Positions 52,549 to 60,786 of a DNA stretch of 64,000 bases are shown here, in pieces; the first letter of the stretch is position 1, and each line of letters starts with the position of its first letter. The translations under genes were made by a program, and so were the position numbers. The DNA is from Isosphaeraceae bacterium EP7 (lineage in GTDB: Bacteria > Planctomycetota > Planctomycetia > Isosphaerales > Isosphaeraceae): positions 4,537,174-4,601,173 of the forward strand of contig CP151667.1 in NCBI GenBank assembly GCA_038400315.1, given 5' to 3'. A model generated the notes under the pieces. The model saw only the letters and a list, made by a program, of their open reading frames with translations, ran no database searches and was not told the origin of the DNA.

Positions 52549-53979
52549 ATGTCCAACCCCAACGTCTACGAAAATCCGCTGATCACCCGCTACGCCTCGC
52601 GGACCATGGCCGAGCTCTGGTCGTCGCAGCGCAAGTTCTCCACCTGGAGACGCCTCTGGGTCGCCCTGGCCCAGGCCGAGCGTGACCTGGGTCTGCCGAT
52701 CTCCTCGGAGCAGGTCGCCGAGCTGCGGGCCCACGTCGACGATATTGATTTCGCCGCCGCCGCAGGCTACGAGCGCAAGTTGCGCCATGACGTGATGGCG
52801 CACGTCCACACATATGCCGACGCCGCGCCCGGCGCCCGGGCCATCATCCACCTGGGTGCCACAAGCTGCTATGTGACCGACAATACCGACCTGATCCTGA
52901 TCCGCGACGCCCTCACCCTCGTCCGCGATGGTTTGGTCCAGTCCATCGACGCCCTCGCCGATTTCGCGGTTCGTTACAAGGATTTGCCCTGCCTGGGCTA
53001 CACCCATTATCAGCCCGCGCAACTCGTCACGGTCGGCAAGCGTGCCACCCTCTGGTGCCACGAGTTAATCCTGGATCTCAGCGAGATCGAGCGCCGGATC
53101 GAGACCCTACGATTCCTCGGCGTGAAGGGGACCACCGGCACCCAGGCCAGCTTCCTGGCCCTCTTCGACGGCGACCACGGCAAGGTCGAGGCCCTTGACG
53201 CGGCTGTCGCCCATGCCTTCCGCTTCGACTCCACTTATCCTGTCTCCGGGCAGACGTATTCCCGCAAGGTCGACTCCCAGGCGCTGGCGGCGCTCGGCGG
53301 CTTCGCCGAGAGCGCCCACCGATTCGGCTCCGACTTGCGGCTGCTCGCCCACGAACGCGAGGTCGAAGAGCCGTTCGAGTCCGACCAGATCGGCTCCTCC
53401 GCCATGCCGTATAAACGTAATCCAATGCGTGCCGAGCGAATGTGCTCGATCGCCCGGTTCGCCATGGCACTCCCGGCCACGCTCGCGCAGACCGCCGCGA
53501 CGCAGTGGCTGGAACGGACGCTCGACGATAGCGCGGTGCGGCGCATCGCGATCCCGCAAGCGTTCCTGGCCGTCGACGCCCTGCTGACGCTCTACCTGAA
53601 TGTTGTCCCGGGCCTGATCGTCAATCCGGCCATCGTGGCCAGGCGGGTGGCCGAGGAACTCCCCTTCATGGCCACCGAGAATATCCTGATGGCCGGGGTC
53701 AGGGCCGGCGGCGACAGGCAAATCCTCCACGAGTCGATCCGGAACCACTCCATCGCGGCCGGCCTCCGCTTGAAGCAAGGGGCTGCCGACAACGACCTGA
53801 TTGCCCGGATCCGCGGAGACGCCGCGTTCGGGGCGGTCGACGTCGATGGGGTTCTCGACCCGACTCGTTATATCGGCCGATCTGCCGAGCAGGTCGTCGC
53901 GTTCATCAAGACCGAGGTCGAGCCGATCCGCCTGCGTTATCCCGGTCAGAAGGCCAGGGCGCGCGAAGTTCACGTCTGA
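52549..53979 (+). CDS. purB: Adenylosuccinate lyase
   Basis: Product of 476 residues, matching family length. The signature [19 protein letters not shown] (fumarase/aspartase superfamily loop with the catalytic Ser) is intact, as are the helix-1 start [11 protein letters not shown] and [15 protein letters not shown]. It cleaves adenylosuccinate and SAICAR in purine synthesis. Ribosome site GAAGG lies upstream of ATG 52549. The HAD gene precedes it in the same direction; the DUF2171 gene that follows is convergent. Confidence 0.94.
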   Translation: MSNPNVYENPLITRYASRTMAELWSSQRKFSTWRRLWVALAQAERDLGLPISSEQVAELRAHVDDIDFAAAAGYERKLRHDVMAHVHTYADAAPGARAIIHLGATSCYVTDNTDLILIRDALTLVRDGLVQSIDALADFAVRYKDLPCLGYTHYQPAQLVTVGKRATLWCHELILDLSEIERRIETLRFLGVKGTTGTQASFLALFDGDHGKVEALDAAVAHAFRFDSTYPVSGQTYSRKVDSQALAALGGFAESAHRFGSDLRLLAHEREVEEPFESDQIGSSAMPYKRNPMRAERMCSIARFAMALPATLAQTAATQWLERTLDDSAVRRIAIPQAFLAVDALLTLYLNVVPGLIVNPAIVARRVAEELPFMATENILMAGVRAGGDRQILHESIRNHSIAAGLRLKQGAADNDLIARIRGDAAFGAVDVDGVLDPTRYIGRSAEQVVAFIKTEVEPIRLRYPGQKARAREVHV

Positions 53980-54078
53980 CCTGGCGGTATTTCGGGCCAG
54001 CGGGTCGGCCGTCGATCGCCCGGAGAGGCGTCATCACGGCCGGCTCGAGGCTCGTTTCCTACCGGATCCGACCCGGGG

Positions 54079-54324
54079 TCAGCATGGCGTGGTCGACCAG
54101 AGGCCCATGACTTCCGCGGCGCCTTTGGAGAGATGGATCTTCGAATCGACCGATTGCACGAGGCTTATGGGAATCTCATGGAGCCTGCCGTCGATCGAGT
54201 CAATCTTCGTCAGCCTGATGTGCGAGCCGGTGATATGATCGACCTTGCCGATCAGCTGGCCGCACGATGTGATCACCTCCATGTGCACTGCAATCCGGCC
54301 GATTTCCTGCATTGAAGTCGTCAT
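54079..54324 (-). CDS. DUF2171 domain protein
   Basis: Product of 81 residues. A strong GGGAGGA ribosome site lies upstream of the ATG. The family pattern is a small beta-rich domain: EVITSCGQLIGKVDHITGSH, IRLTKIDSIDG and LHEIPISLVQSVD, with the conserved Gly-Lys-Val turn of PRC-barrel-like proteins. Function unknown. It is convergent with purB and upstream of the desaturase on the same strand. Confidence 0.8.
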   Translation of the reverse strand: MTTSMQEIGRIAVHMEVITSCGQLIGKVDHITGSHIRLTKIDSIDGRLHEIPISLVQSVDSKIHLSKGAAEVMGLWSTTPC

Positions 54325-54365
54325 GATGATCCTCCCGGATGGTGCTCGCTCGACTTCGTCGACGA

Positions 54366-55436
54366 TTAATTCTTGGCGTGCAAGCCTCGTGCCGCACTCA
54401 GATATGGCCTCCGGATCGCCCCGCCTCGTGGCCTGGACAGTACGTCGAGTACCGAAGGGCCTTGCGTGCCCAGGGTCCTGAAGAAATAGCCCCGGCAGAC
54501 GACGACCGAATCTCGATAGGGGACGTGTTCGCCCAGGATTTCGTGCGCCCGTGCGACCCGGTAATGCGGCACCATGGCGAACAGGTGGTGCGTCAGGTGG
54601 AACGCCTGTCCATAGGGGAAGATGGCCGCAGAGAGCAAGGGATTGATCAGGAAGACACGCGAGTTGGTCAGGTCCCCATCGTCGGGGGCATTCGAGTGGT
54701 GCGCGATCTCACGCAACTGCATCAGGATCGGATACGCGGTCAGCAGCGGGACGATCCAGAACAGCCCGAAGGTTGCCCACGAGCCCGAGAGGTGGACCGC
54801 TGACAGCAGGCTCAACCAGTAGGCCCCACGCATGCAGCGGGCCACCCGCACCGAGTAGACCCCGCGAAGGGTCTTCGAACCGTCAACTCCCAGATTAGCC
54901 GCCTTGGCCCTGCCGAACAAGTAGCGCAGGATCGAGGGAGGCCAGAGACCGAGCACGACGTATCGATGCCAGAAACCCGATTTGGTGATCGGGAAATGCT
55001 GGGGATCGGGATGATTCAGGCGCATCAGATCGGGGTCGCGTGCCGGGTCGTTGACGAACTGATGATGACCCAGGTGCGCGGCCCGATATTTCTGGGTCAT
55101 CGCCACGATGGGGAACATCAGCAGCAGGTCGGAGACAAGCTCGTTCGCCAGCTTGTTCCGGAACAAGACTTGATGGCTCGCGTCGTGCGCCAGGCCGGAG
55201 AGCCGATGCTGGCCGATGGCGACGAGGAGAACGCCGAGCATGGCCAGCGGCGCGAACAGCCCGGTCGACAATGAGTCGGTTGACCGGGTCGCCATCAGCA
55301 TGTGGCAGCCGGATAGGACGACCGCCAGGAAGAGGTATTCCCTGGCGATAAAGCCGATGTTCGTTCGATTGTCGGGCTTCATCAGGGGAACGAGCCGGCG
55401 ATGAGCATCGTCCCAACTCAGGTCGTTCTTGGGCAT
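54366..55436 (-). CDS. Fatty acid desaturase family protein
   Basis: Product of 356 residues from ATG 55436 (an earlier ATG at 55460 is possible). Four hydrophobic helices and three His boxes are seen: HDASH, HLGHH (in AHLGHHQF) and a HLTHH near the end. These bind the di-iron centre of membrane desaturases/hydroxylases. It could desaturate fatty acids or long-chain bases; the nearby ceramide-glucosyltransferase-like gene (minus strand, 57982) makes sphingolipid metabolism a possibility. Proof would need biochemistry. Confidence 0.85.
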   Translation of the reverse strand: MPKNDLSWDDAHRRLVPLMKPDNRTNIGFIAREYLFLAVVLSGCHMLMATRSTDSLSTGLFAPLAMLGVLLVAIGQHRLSGLAHDASHQVLFRNKLANELVSDLLLMFPIVAMTQKYRAAHLGHHQFVNDPARDPDLMRLNHPDPQHFPITKSGFWHRYVVLGLWPPSILRYLFGRAKAANLGVDGSKTLRGVYSVRVARCMRGAYWLSLLSAVHLSGSWATFGLFWIVPLLTAYPILMQLREIAHHSNAPDDGDLTNSRVFLINPLLSAAIFPYGQAFHLTHHLFAMVPHYRVARAHEILGEHVPYRDSVVVCRGYFFRTLGTQGPSVLDVLSRPRGGAIRRPYLSAARGLHAKN

Positions 55437-55581
55437 CGTCGGCATCCGTGCACTCGGCATTGGGGGCGTTCCGAGGCGCCCCTCCGTCGGGCTCGCCTAC
55501 TCATGGACCGGCTTATTTCATCGGCCCGGGAGGGAGGCCTGCACGAGTTGTGGGCTTCGCAACCCGGCCGGTCATCGAGAC

Positions 55582-56304
55582 TCAGGCGGCTTCGATGGCG
55601 GCGGTTTCCGGGGCGAGCACCTCGTCTGGCGGCCCCGAACGAGCGACCCGGCCTCCTTCAAACACGTGGACGGTCTGGGCCACGCGGCGAGCGAATTCCA
55701 TGGCGTGCGTCACCACGATCATCGTCAGGCCGTCGCGGGCCAGGTCATTGATCACGGCCAGGACCTCACCGGCCATGCGCGGATCAAGCGCGCTGGTCGG
55801 CTCATCGAACAGGATCGCCACGGGTTGCATCGCCAGTGCTCGGGCAATCGCAACCCGCTGCTGCTGGCCTCCGGAAAGCTGCCCGGGCCTGGACTCGACC
55901 TTGTCCGCCAGCCCGACCCTGGCCAGAAGTGTCCGGGCCAGCTCCTCGGCCTCGAGTCTGGGCAGGCCGAGGACCGATCGAGGACCCTCGGCCACATTCT
56001 GGAGCGCCGTCTGGTGCGAGAACAGGTTGAACGCCTGGAAGACCATACCCACGCGCCGCCTGATCGAGAGCAAGGTCGTCTCCCGAACCTTCGCCGTCAT
56101 CGTCGAGGTCAGGACCTGGCCGTCGATCTCGATTCGGCCCCCTTCAATCGACTCGAGGCCGTTAAGGCAGCGCAAGAACGTGCTCTTCCCCCCGCCGGAA
56201 GGGCCGACGATCGCTGCCACCTCGCCTCGCTCCACCCGCAAGTCGACGCCTCGGAGCACGTCCGACGCCCCGTGCCGCTTGATCAGACCGCGGACCTCGA
56301 TCAT
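55582..56304 (-). CDS. Amino acid ABC transporter ATP-binding protein
   Basis: Product of 240 residues, all ABC motifs intact: Walker A GPSGGGKST, the Q loop, signature LSGGQQQRVAIARA, Walker B VAILFDEPTSALDP and the H loop VVTHAMEFA. It belongs to the GlnQ/HisP/ArtP group. Its start overlaps the stop of the permease gene by 4 bases (ATGA) with GGAGGT upstream, so the two are coupled and probably form one transporter. Confidence 0.93.
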   Translation of the reverse strand: MIEVRGLIKRHGASDVLRGVDLRVERGEVAAIVGPSGGGKSTFLRCLNGLESIEGGRIEIDGQVLTSTMTAKVRETTLLSIRRRVGMVFQAFNLFSHQTALQNVAEGPRSVLGLPRLEAEELARTLLARVGLADKVESRPGQLSGGQQQRVAIARALAMQPVAILFDEPTSALDPRMAGEVLAVINDLARDGLTMIVVTHAMEFARRVAQTVHVFEGGRVARSGPPDEVLAPETAAIEAA

Positions 56305-57950
56305 GCGGGAGACCTCCGCTCGGATTGCTCGCCCGAGAGACGACGTTCGGACCAGCGCGAGAGCCAGGACAACGGGAGGCTCATCCCCAGGTAGAGCAAG
56401 GCCGAGGCGGCGGCGAATTCCAGGACACCACCCGTGCTGTTCGCCAGGATCGAGTATTGCTTCGTCAACTCCACGAGGGTGATGACCGAGCAGACCGAAG
56501 TATCCTTGAACAGCGCGATGAAGTCATTGGTCACAGGCGGGATCACCATCCGCACCGCCTGAGGAATCACGATCCGACGCAGGCCCTGCGCCCTGGTCAT
56601 TCCCAGGGCCAGTGCCGCCTCCATCTGGCCTCCGGGGATCGCCTGCAATCCGGCCCGGTAAATCTCCGCCTCGTAGGCCGAATAATTGATCGCCAGCCCG
56701 GCAATTCCCGCCATGATCGGCGGCAGCGAGACGTCCAGCTCCGGCAGCAGGAAGAACAGGACGTAAAGCTGGAGCATCAAGGGCGTCCCGCGAATGAGCT
56801 CGACATAAGTCGCGAGGATCCAACGGGCGGGCGGCGGCCCGTAGAGCCTGCCGAGAGCCACGGCCAAGCCAATCGCGATCGCGAGAGGCATCGATGCCGC
56901 CGCGAGGAACACCGTCATCGCGGACGCCTTCAGCAAGGTTGATCCGTATCGCCAGATTAGGGCCAGGCCTCGGCTCGTCTCGTGTGCCGCCGACTCCGAG
57001 TCACCGGTCGCTTTCCGGGCGGATTGACCGGGGGTCTCGGCCTTGGCGAGATCCTCCTGAAGCGCGGTCCAGATCCCGTATTTCTCGTAGAGCCGCCTGA
57101 GTTCGCCGGAGCGGATCAGGCGGGCCAGTCCTCGGTCGAGTCGATCGCGGAGCGGGGCGTCCTGGCGCCTCAAGTACATCACGTAAGAGCCTCCGCCCAG
57201 CGGCGGCCCGACGACTTCCAGCGCGGGATAATTGGGCGCGTAGAACCGCGCCGCGGGCAGGTCTTGCAGCGTCGCGTCGATCTGCCCGTTCTTGGCCGCC
57301 ATCATCGCGTCGGTCGCGCCGTTGAACGAGAGGACCTCGACGCTCCCTCCGCCGTGATCACGCGCGTAAGTCTCGGCCGACGACCCACCGAGAACGCCCA
57401 CGCGCCAGCGAACTCCGTCTGGCCTCGCGACTCTCAGGCTCTCCCAGCCCCGCACGAGTCCCCCGCGGGGGACCATCAATTCCATCTGGAAGAGGTAATA
57501 GGGCCGCGTCGCCAGGTACTGGTCGAGCCGAGGCGAAGTCAACTCGTAGCCGTTAACGACGACGTCGACACGGCCCGTCTCCAACACTGGCAGCAGCGTA
57601 TCCCACTGGCCCTGGACGAGGACCGGAGTCGGGCCGAACTCCCCTGCAAGCAGGCTCATCAACTCGACTTCAAAACCCGTGACCCGGCTCGGGTCTATGG
57701 GATCGGGATAAGCATAGGGGCCGCCCCCTTCCTGGTCGCAGCCGTACCGCAGCTCACCGCTCGATCGGATCCGATCCAGCGCATCGCCGCGGCAAGGCAC
57801 ACCGGCCAAACATGCCAGGATGAATGCGAGCAGGAATCGACCAGAGCAAGAAATCCGTGACAATGAATCGACGATCGAGTCGTCCCCGGCGACGAGGGCC
57901 TGATCAGAACCGCTCCGAGATCGTGGAGCGTCGGCCGCATCATCGTCCAT
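56301..57950 (-). CDS. Fused substrate-binding protein and permease of amino acid ABC transporter
   Basis: Product of 549 residues. A hydrophobic signal (FLLAFILACLAGVPCRG) near residues 38-55 opens a solute-binding domain (about 60-310: ELRYGCDQEGGGPYAYPDP, then YYLFQMELMVPRGGL), followed by a linker and a permease with five hydrophobic helices (about 335-540) and the EAA loop LGMTRAQGLRRIVIPQAVRM. Fused binding protein-permeases of this polar amino acid family are known. The sequence predicts uptake of an amino acid. The ATPase gene follows with a 4-base overlap; the ceramide-glucosyltransferase-like gene ends 31 bases upstream. Confidence 0.9.
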   Translation of the reverse strand: MDDDAADAPRSRSGSDQALVAGDDSIVDSLSRISCSGRFLLAFILACLAGVPCRGDALDRIRSSGELRYGCDQEGGGPYAYPDPIDPSRVTGFEVELMSLLAGEFGPTPVLVQGQWDTLLPVLETGRVDVVVNGYELTSPRLDQYLATRPYYLFQMELMVPRGGLVRGWESLRVARPDGVRWRVGVLGGSSAETYARDHGGGSVEVLSFNGATDAMMAAKNGQIDATLQDLPAARFYAPNYPALEVVGPPLGGGSYVMYLRRQDAPLRDRLDRGLARLIRSGELRRLYEKYGIWTALQEDLAKAETPGQSARKATGDSESAAHETSRGLALIWRYGSTLLKASAMTVFLAAASMPLAIAIGLAVALGRLYGPPPARWILATYVELIRGTPLMLQLYVLFFLLPELDVSLPPIMAGIAGLAINYSAYEAEIYRAGLQAIPGGQMEAALALGMTRAQGLRRIVIPQAVRMVIPPVTNDFIALFKDTSVCSVITLVELTKQYSILANSTGGVLEFAAASALLYLGMSLPLSWLSRWSERRLSGEQSERRSPA

Positions 57951-57981
57951 GAAAGGGGGTTCCCCGTCGTTGGCCTGTCAA

Positions 57982-59199
57982 TCAGATCGAAGGACTCTCG
58001 CCCCGTGCGCGGAAGCGGACGACTCGCCGGACTCGCTGACGAACCACTCGCGGGACCCGGGCCAATCGTAGCCGCGTGAATCGCCCGATGATCAGCCGAT
58101 GCCCACGCCAGACGACTCGCTTGTTAACCAGCGCGTCGAACCAGACCGGCAACAGGAACAGATCCTTCACGGGACTCAACCAGAGGTGCCGGGCCTTGGG
58201 CCAGGTCCCACGCAGCCAACGAGTCTGCACCGAGTCGCGGACCACACCGAGGCCGACCAGTACCAGCAATCCGCCCCAGGCCAGTCCGGATTCGCCCGAG
58301 AGCGCCCAGATCAGGCCGACTCCCGCGAGATTGGCCGCGGGCTCGATCATGAACGCCGGCCAAGCGAGTCTCGCGCGGATCTTGTACCACCGAGAGTGGC
58401 GGTTGAGGAACCAGTGCAAGTCTCGGTCGTAGTTCACGTTATCGATGACGTGATGGCTCAGGCGGACCTTGTAGCCAGCCTGCCGAACGCGCATCCCGAT
58501 GACCTGGTCTTCGGCGAGCAGGTTTCGAACCCGAGCGAAGCCACCGATGGCATTCAGGGCTTCGGCTTTCATGAGCATTGATTTGCCGACGACACACGTC
58601 AGGCCGAACACCGAGGCCATCGCCACTCCGCCGGCGATGAAGCCGTTGAGCTGCAAGTTCTCGATCGCCGCCCCGGACTGCCGTTCGCCCACCCCGGTGA
58701 AGAGGTTGGTGACCAGCCCGACTCCAGGCTCCGACAGGTAGCAGACCGTCTCGCGCAGATAGCTCGGCCGGGCACGCACGTTGGAGTCGCTGATGAGCAG
58801 GACGGCGTGCTTGCGGAACCGATCCATGGCCGCCAGATTTTCCACCTTCGGGTTGAGCCCGAAGACGGGGCTGCCGACGATCAGGCTCGCATCGCGACCA
58901 GGGTACTCATCCAGCAATTGCCTGACGATGGGGATTGCCGGGTCGTCCTCGTCGGCGACGCCGAAGAGCAGCTGATACTCGGGATAGTCGAGCAGGAAGA
59001 AACTCCGGAGATTCTCCTCGAGCCCTTCATCGACCCCTTTGAGCGGCTTGAGGATCGTCAGCGGCGGCAGGTAGTCGGGGGAGCCGATGGAGCCGGTGCG
59101 ACGCGGGCGGATGACCCACGCGAGCGCGGCCATCGAGAGCAGCGTCGTAGTGACGGCGAACCCCGCGACGATGAGCAGCAGCACGTTACCCGGGACCAT
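57982..59199 (-). CDS. Ceramide-glucosyltransferase-like (GT21/HpnI-like) protein
   Basis: Product of 405 residues from ATG 59199 (AGGAGA five bases upstream; a TTG at 59259 is weaker). An N-terminal membrane helix (VLLLIVAGFAVTTTLLSMAAL) precedes the GT-A domain: PPLTILKPLKGVDEGLEENL, LLISDSNVRARPSYL with the Asp of D2, LLAEDQVIGMRV, and HSRWYKIRAR as the (Q/R)XXRW motif. A membrane-associated C-terminus follows. GT21 enzymes glucosylate ceramide; the related HpnI acts on hopanoid precursors. Neither product is proved here. The amino-acid transporter genes follow closely on the strand. Confidence 0.87.
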   Translation of the reverse strand: MVPGNVLLLIVAGFAVTTTLLSMAALAWVIRPRRTGSIGSPDYLPPLTILKPLKGVDEGLEENLRSFFLLDYPEYQLLFGVADEDDPAIPIVRQLLDEYPGRDASLIVGSPVFGLNPKVENLAAMDRFRKHAVLLISDSNVRARPSYLRETVCYLSEPGVGLVTNLFTGVGERQSGAAIENLQLNGFIAGGVAMASVFGLTCVVGKSMLMKAEALNAIGGFARVRNLLAEDQVIGMRVRQAGYKVRLSHHVIDNVNYDRDLHWFLNRHSRWYKIRARLAWPAFMIEPAANLAGVGLIWALSGESGLAWGGLLVLVGLGVVRDSVQTRWLRGTWPKARHLWLSPVKDLFLLPVWFDALVNKRVVWRGHRLIIGRFTRLRLARVPRVVRQRVRRVVRFRARGESPSI

Positions 59200-59423
59200 G
59201 ACGGTCTCCTGGCCGGTGACCTTCTCGAGCAGGGAGTCGCCGGCTTCCACGCCGACCAACGTCCCGAGATCGGTGGCAGTCCGGGCGAAGGCAACGGCGG
59301 CGTCACCTCGGCGGGTGCCTTGGGGCGCACAAGGTCACCATCCCGGCCCTCGGCGTCAATCTCAATCTTGGATTGCACAATCGTCGCGAAGTGAGGCGTG
59401 CAATCTGTCGCGTGAACTTCTCG

Positions 59424-59891
59424 TCAGGGAGCTTCGGGCTTCATCCGAAGCTCCATCGACCCCTGACAGCACGGACAAATCTGTGGATATCGTACCGAAA
59501 TTGTGCAGATGTCGCAATAATATTCGGGCGTTCGCCAATGTCCCTCTTCTTTGACTCGAAACGACATGACCTGGAGGAAGGGGAGCCCGGCGTGTCGTCG
59601 GCCGATGAGTTCGATCTCGCGATCGCGCATTCGTGCGTCGAGGATGAGGGCCCGACTCGCCGTGTCGGGTAGCAACGCTTCATACTGGTCATTCGGGCGT
59701 TCGAGGACGACCTGCTTGGCGATCGCGTCCTCATCCGCCGTGATTCCCAGTTCTTTGAGGCGTGACTCGAGCAGTCTCGCCTTGCCCGTAATCGTGATCA
59801 GGCCTGAGGGAGGCTCGGTTGCGTCACAGACCGAAGCCATAAGCAGGGAGGCTAGGATCCATCTGAGCAGTAGTTCGGGTCGGAGTAACAT
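59424..59891 (-). CDS. Secreted zinc-ribbon hypothetical protein
   Basis: Product of 155 residues. AAAGGA lies upstream of the ATG. A signal peptide (LLLRWILASLLMASVCDATE) starts it. The mature part has a helix-rich middle (LESRLKELGITADEDAIAKQV) and ends in a cysteine module: YYCDICTISVRYPQICPCCQ (C-x2-C-x10-C-x-C-C), a likely zinc ribbon. Exported zinc-ribbon domains are unusual but occur in planctomycetes. Its function is unknown. Confidence 0.7.
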   Translation of the reverse strand: MLLRPELLLRWILASLLMASVCDATEPPSGLITITGKARLLESRLKELGITADEDAIAKQVVLERPNDQYEALLPDTASRALILDARMRDREIELIGRRHAGLPFLQVMSFRVKEEGHWRTPEYYCDICTISVRYPQICPCCQGSMELRMKPEAP

Positions 59892-59935
59892 CGGATGTCA
59901 TTCCTTTCCCTGATCGAGCTTTCGTAGCAGGTCTT

Positions 59936-59974
59936 CGAAACGCAAACGGGCCGTGCATCGAAATGCACGGCCCG
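59936..59974 (-). terminator. Terminator of tRNA copy 1
   Basis: Perfect 12-bp stem (CGGGCCGTGCAT/ATGCACGGCCCG) with CGAA loop at 59947-59974, then a T-rich run (GTTTGCGTTTCG) on the minus strand. It lies 8 bases after the tRNA 3' end. Confidence 0.75.
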
Positions 59975-59982
59975 CTCGCTCA

Positions 59983-60054
59983 TTGCGCCGGCGGGAATTG
60001 AACCCACTGCCTCCAGGTTATGAGCCTGGCGAGCAACCGTTACTCCTCGACGCA
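59983..60054 (-). tRNA. tRNA-Met(CAU)-like, copy 1
   Basis: 72 nt without encoded CCA. The cloverleaf is: 7-bp acceptor stem (UGCGUCG with CGGCGCA, one G:U pair), D stem GAGU/GCUC with loop AACGGUU, anticodon stem CCAGG/CCUGG, anticodon loop CUCAUAA with anticodon CAU, 5-base variable loop AGGCA, T stem GUGGG/CCCGC with loop UUCAAUU, and A73. G2:C71, C3:G70 and A73 fit methionyl-tRNA synthetase recognition. A11:U24 and the CUCAUAA loop are initiator-like, but position 8 is A (not U), position 21 is U (not A), and the anticodon stem has A29:U41 instead of three G:C pairs. A lysidine-modified Ile tRNA is an alternative. Confidence 0.75.
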
Positions 60055-60059
60055 AAGGA

Positions 60060-60087
60060 ATAGTACCAGGGATCGGGGGCACGTCAA
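60060..60087 (-). promoter_or_regulatory. Promoter of tRNA copy 1
   Basis: On the minus strand, TTGACG (60087-60082), 16-base spacer and TACTAT (60065-60060) are 6 bases before the tRNA 5' end. Confidence 0.75.
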
Positions 60088-60217
60088 GAAATACTCCGAA
60101 ACGCCGACCTCGAGAATGTCCGAAGTGACGTCTCTTCCTGATGTTGGATCTGAAGCTTTCTGACTCGAACGCCCCAGGCTTTGATGCATCGGGCGTCTCG
60201 TGTGGGGCGAAACGTTC

Positions 60218-60259
60218 GAAAACGAAAAAGGCCCAAGCGTTGGTCAACGCTTGGGCCTT
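60218..60259 (-). terminator. Terminator of tRNA copy 2
   Basis: A long perfect stem (AAGGCCCAAGCGTTG/CAACGCTTGGGCCTT at 60228-60259), then TTTTTCGTTTTCG on the minus strand: a good intrinsic terminator. Confidence 0.85.
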
Positions 60260-60275
60260 GAAGATCGGATCGAAA

Positions 60276-60347
60276 TTGCGCCGGCGGGAATTGAACCCAC
60301 TGCCTCCAGGTTATGAGCCTGGCGAGCAACCGTTACTCCTCGACGCA
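60276..60347 (-). tRNA. tRNA-Met(CAU)-like, copy 2
   Basis: Identical in all 72 positions to copy 1, including the U:A first pair (T1:A72), the A8 and the A29:U41 anticodon-stem pair. Exact identity over 293 bp shows recent duplication or strong gene conversion. Confidence 0.75.
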
Positions 60348-60352
60348 AAGGA

Positions 60353-60380
60353 ATAGTACCAGGGATCGGGGGCACGTCAA
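60353..60380 (-). promoter_or_regulatory. Promoter of tRNA copy 2
   Basis: Same TTGACG-16-TACTAT as copy 1, at plus 293 bases. Confidence 0.75.
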
Positions 60381-60510
60381 GAAATACTCCGAAACGCCGA
60401 CCTCGAGAATGTCCGAAGTGACGTCTCTTCCTGATGTTGGATCTGAAGCTTTCTGACTCGAACGCCCCAGGCTTTGATGCATCGGGCGTCTCGTGTGGGG
60501 CGAAACGTTC

Positions 60511-60552
60511 GAAAACGAAAAAGGCCCAAGCGTTGGTCAACGCTTGGGCCTT
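60511..60552 (-). terminator. Terminator of tRNA copy 3
   Basis: Identical to the terminator at 60218-60259, with the same T-rich tail. Confidence 0.85.
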
Positions 60553-60568
60553 GAAGATCGGATCGAAA

Positions 60569-60640
60569 TTGCGCCGGCGGGAATTGAACCCACTGCCTCC
60601 AGGTTATGAGCCTGGCGAGCAACCGTTACTCCTCGGCGCA
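60569..60640 (-). tRNA. tRNA-Met(CAU)-like, copy 3
   Basis: Differs from copies 1-2 at one acceptor-stem base: the 5' strand is UGCGCCG, which replaces the G:U pair by C:G and gives seven Watson-Crick pairs. Its upstream promoter also differs, so this is the oldest or independently evolving copy. A stem-preserving change supports functional constraint. Confidence 0.75.
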
Positions 60641-60645
60641 AGGGA

Positions 60646-60674
60646 AGAGTACCAGAGATGGCCGGAGAGGTCAA
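60646..60674 (-). promoter_or_regulatory. Promoter of tRNA copy 3
   Basis: TTGACC (60674-60669), 17-base spacer, TACTCT (60651-60646). The spacer is one base longer than in copies 1-2 and the -10 box differs. Confidence 0.7.
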
Positions 60675-60786
60675 GAATTGGGGAGCGAATCCGCGGGTGA
60701 ATATCGAAAGTCGGTCCGAGACACTCGGATCTCGGGAGGAAGTCATATGGAGCCACCCGTCCCCGGGCGAAGTCGCTCGGGCCCGT

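Larger units (their letters stand above)
59984..60569. repeat. Exact 293-bp tandem duplication (two full units, third partial)
   Basis: The segment 59984-60276 is repeated at 60277-60569 with no difference that I can see, and a third partial, diverging copy runs to about 60675. Each unit holds one tRNA gene, its promoter, spacer and the next unit's terminator. Confidence 0.85.

Noticed and set aside
59984-60640. Repeat array considered as a CRISPR or integron element
   Set aside because: The repeat is 293 bp with no short spacers; each unit holds a tRNA with promoter and terminator, which explains the structure.
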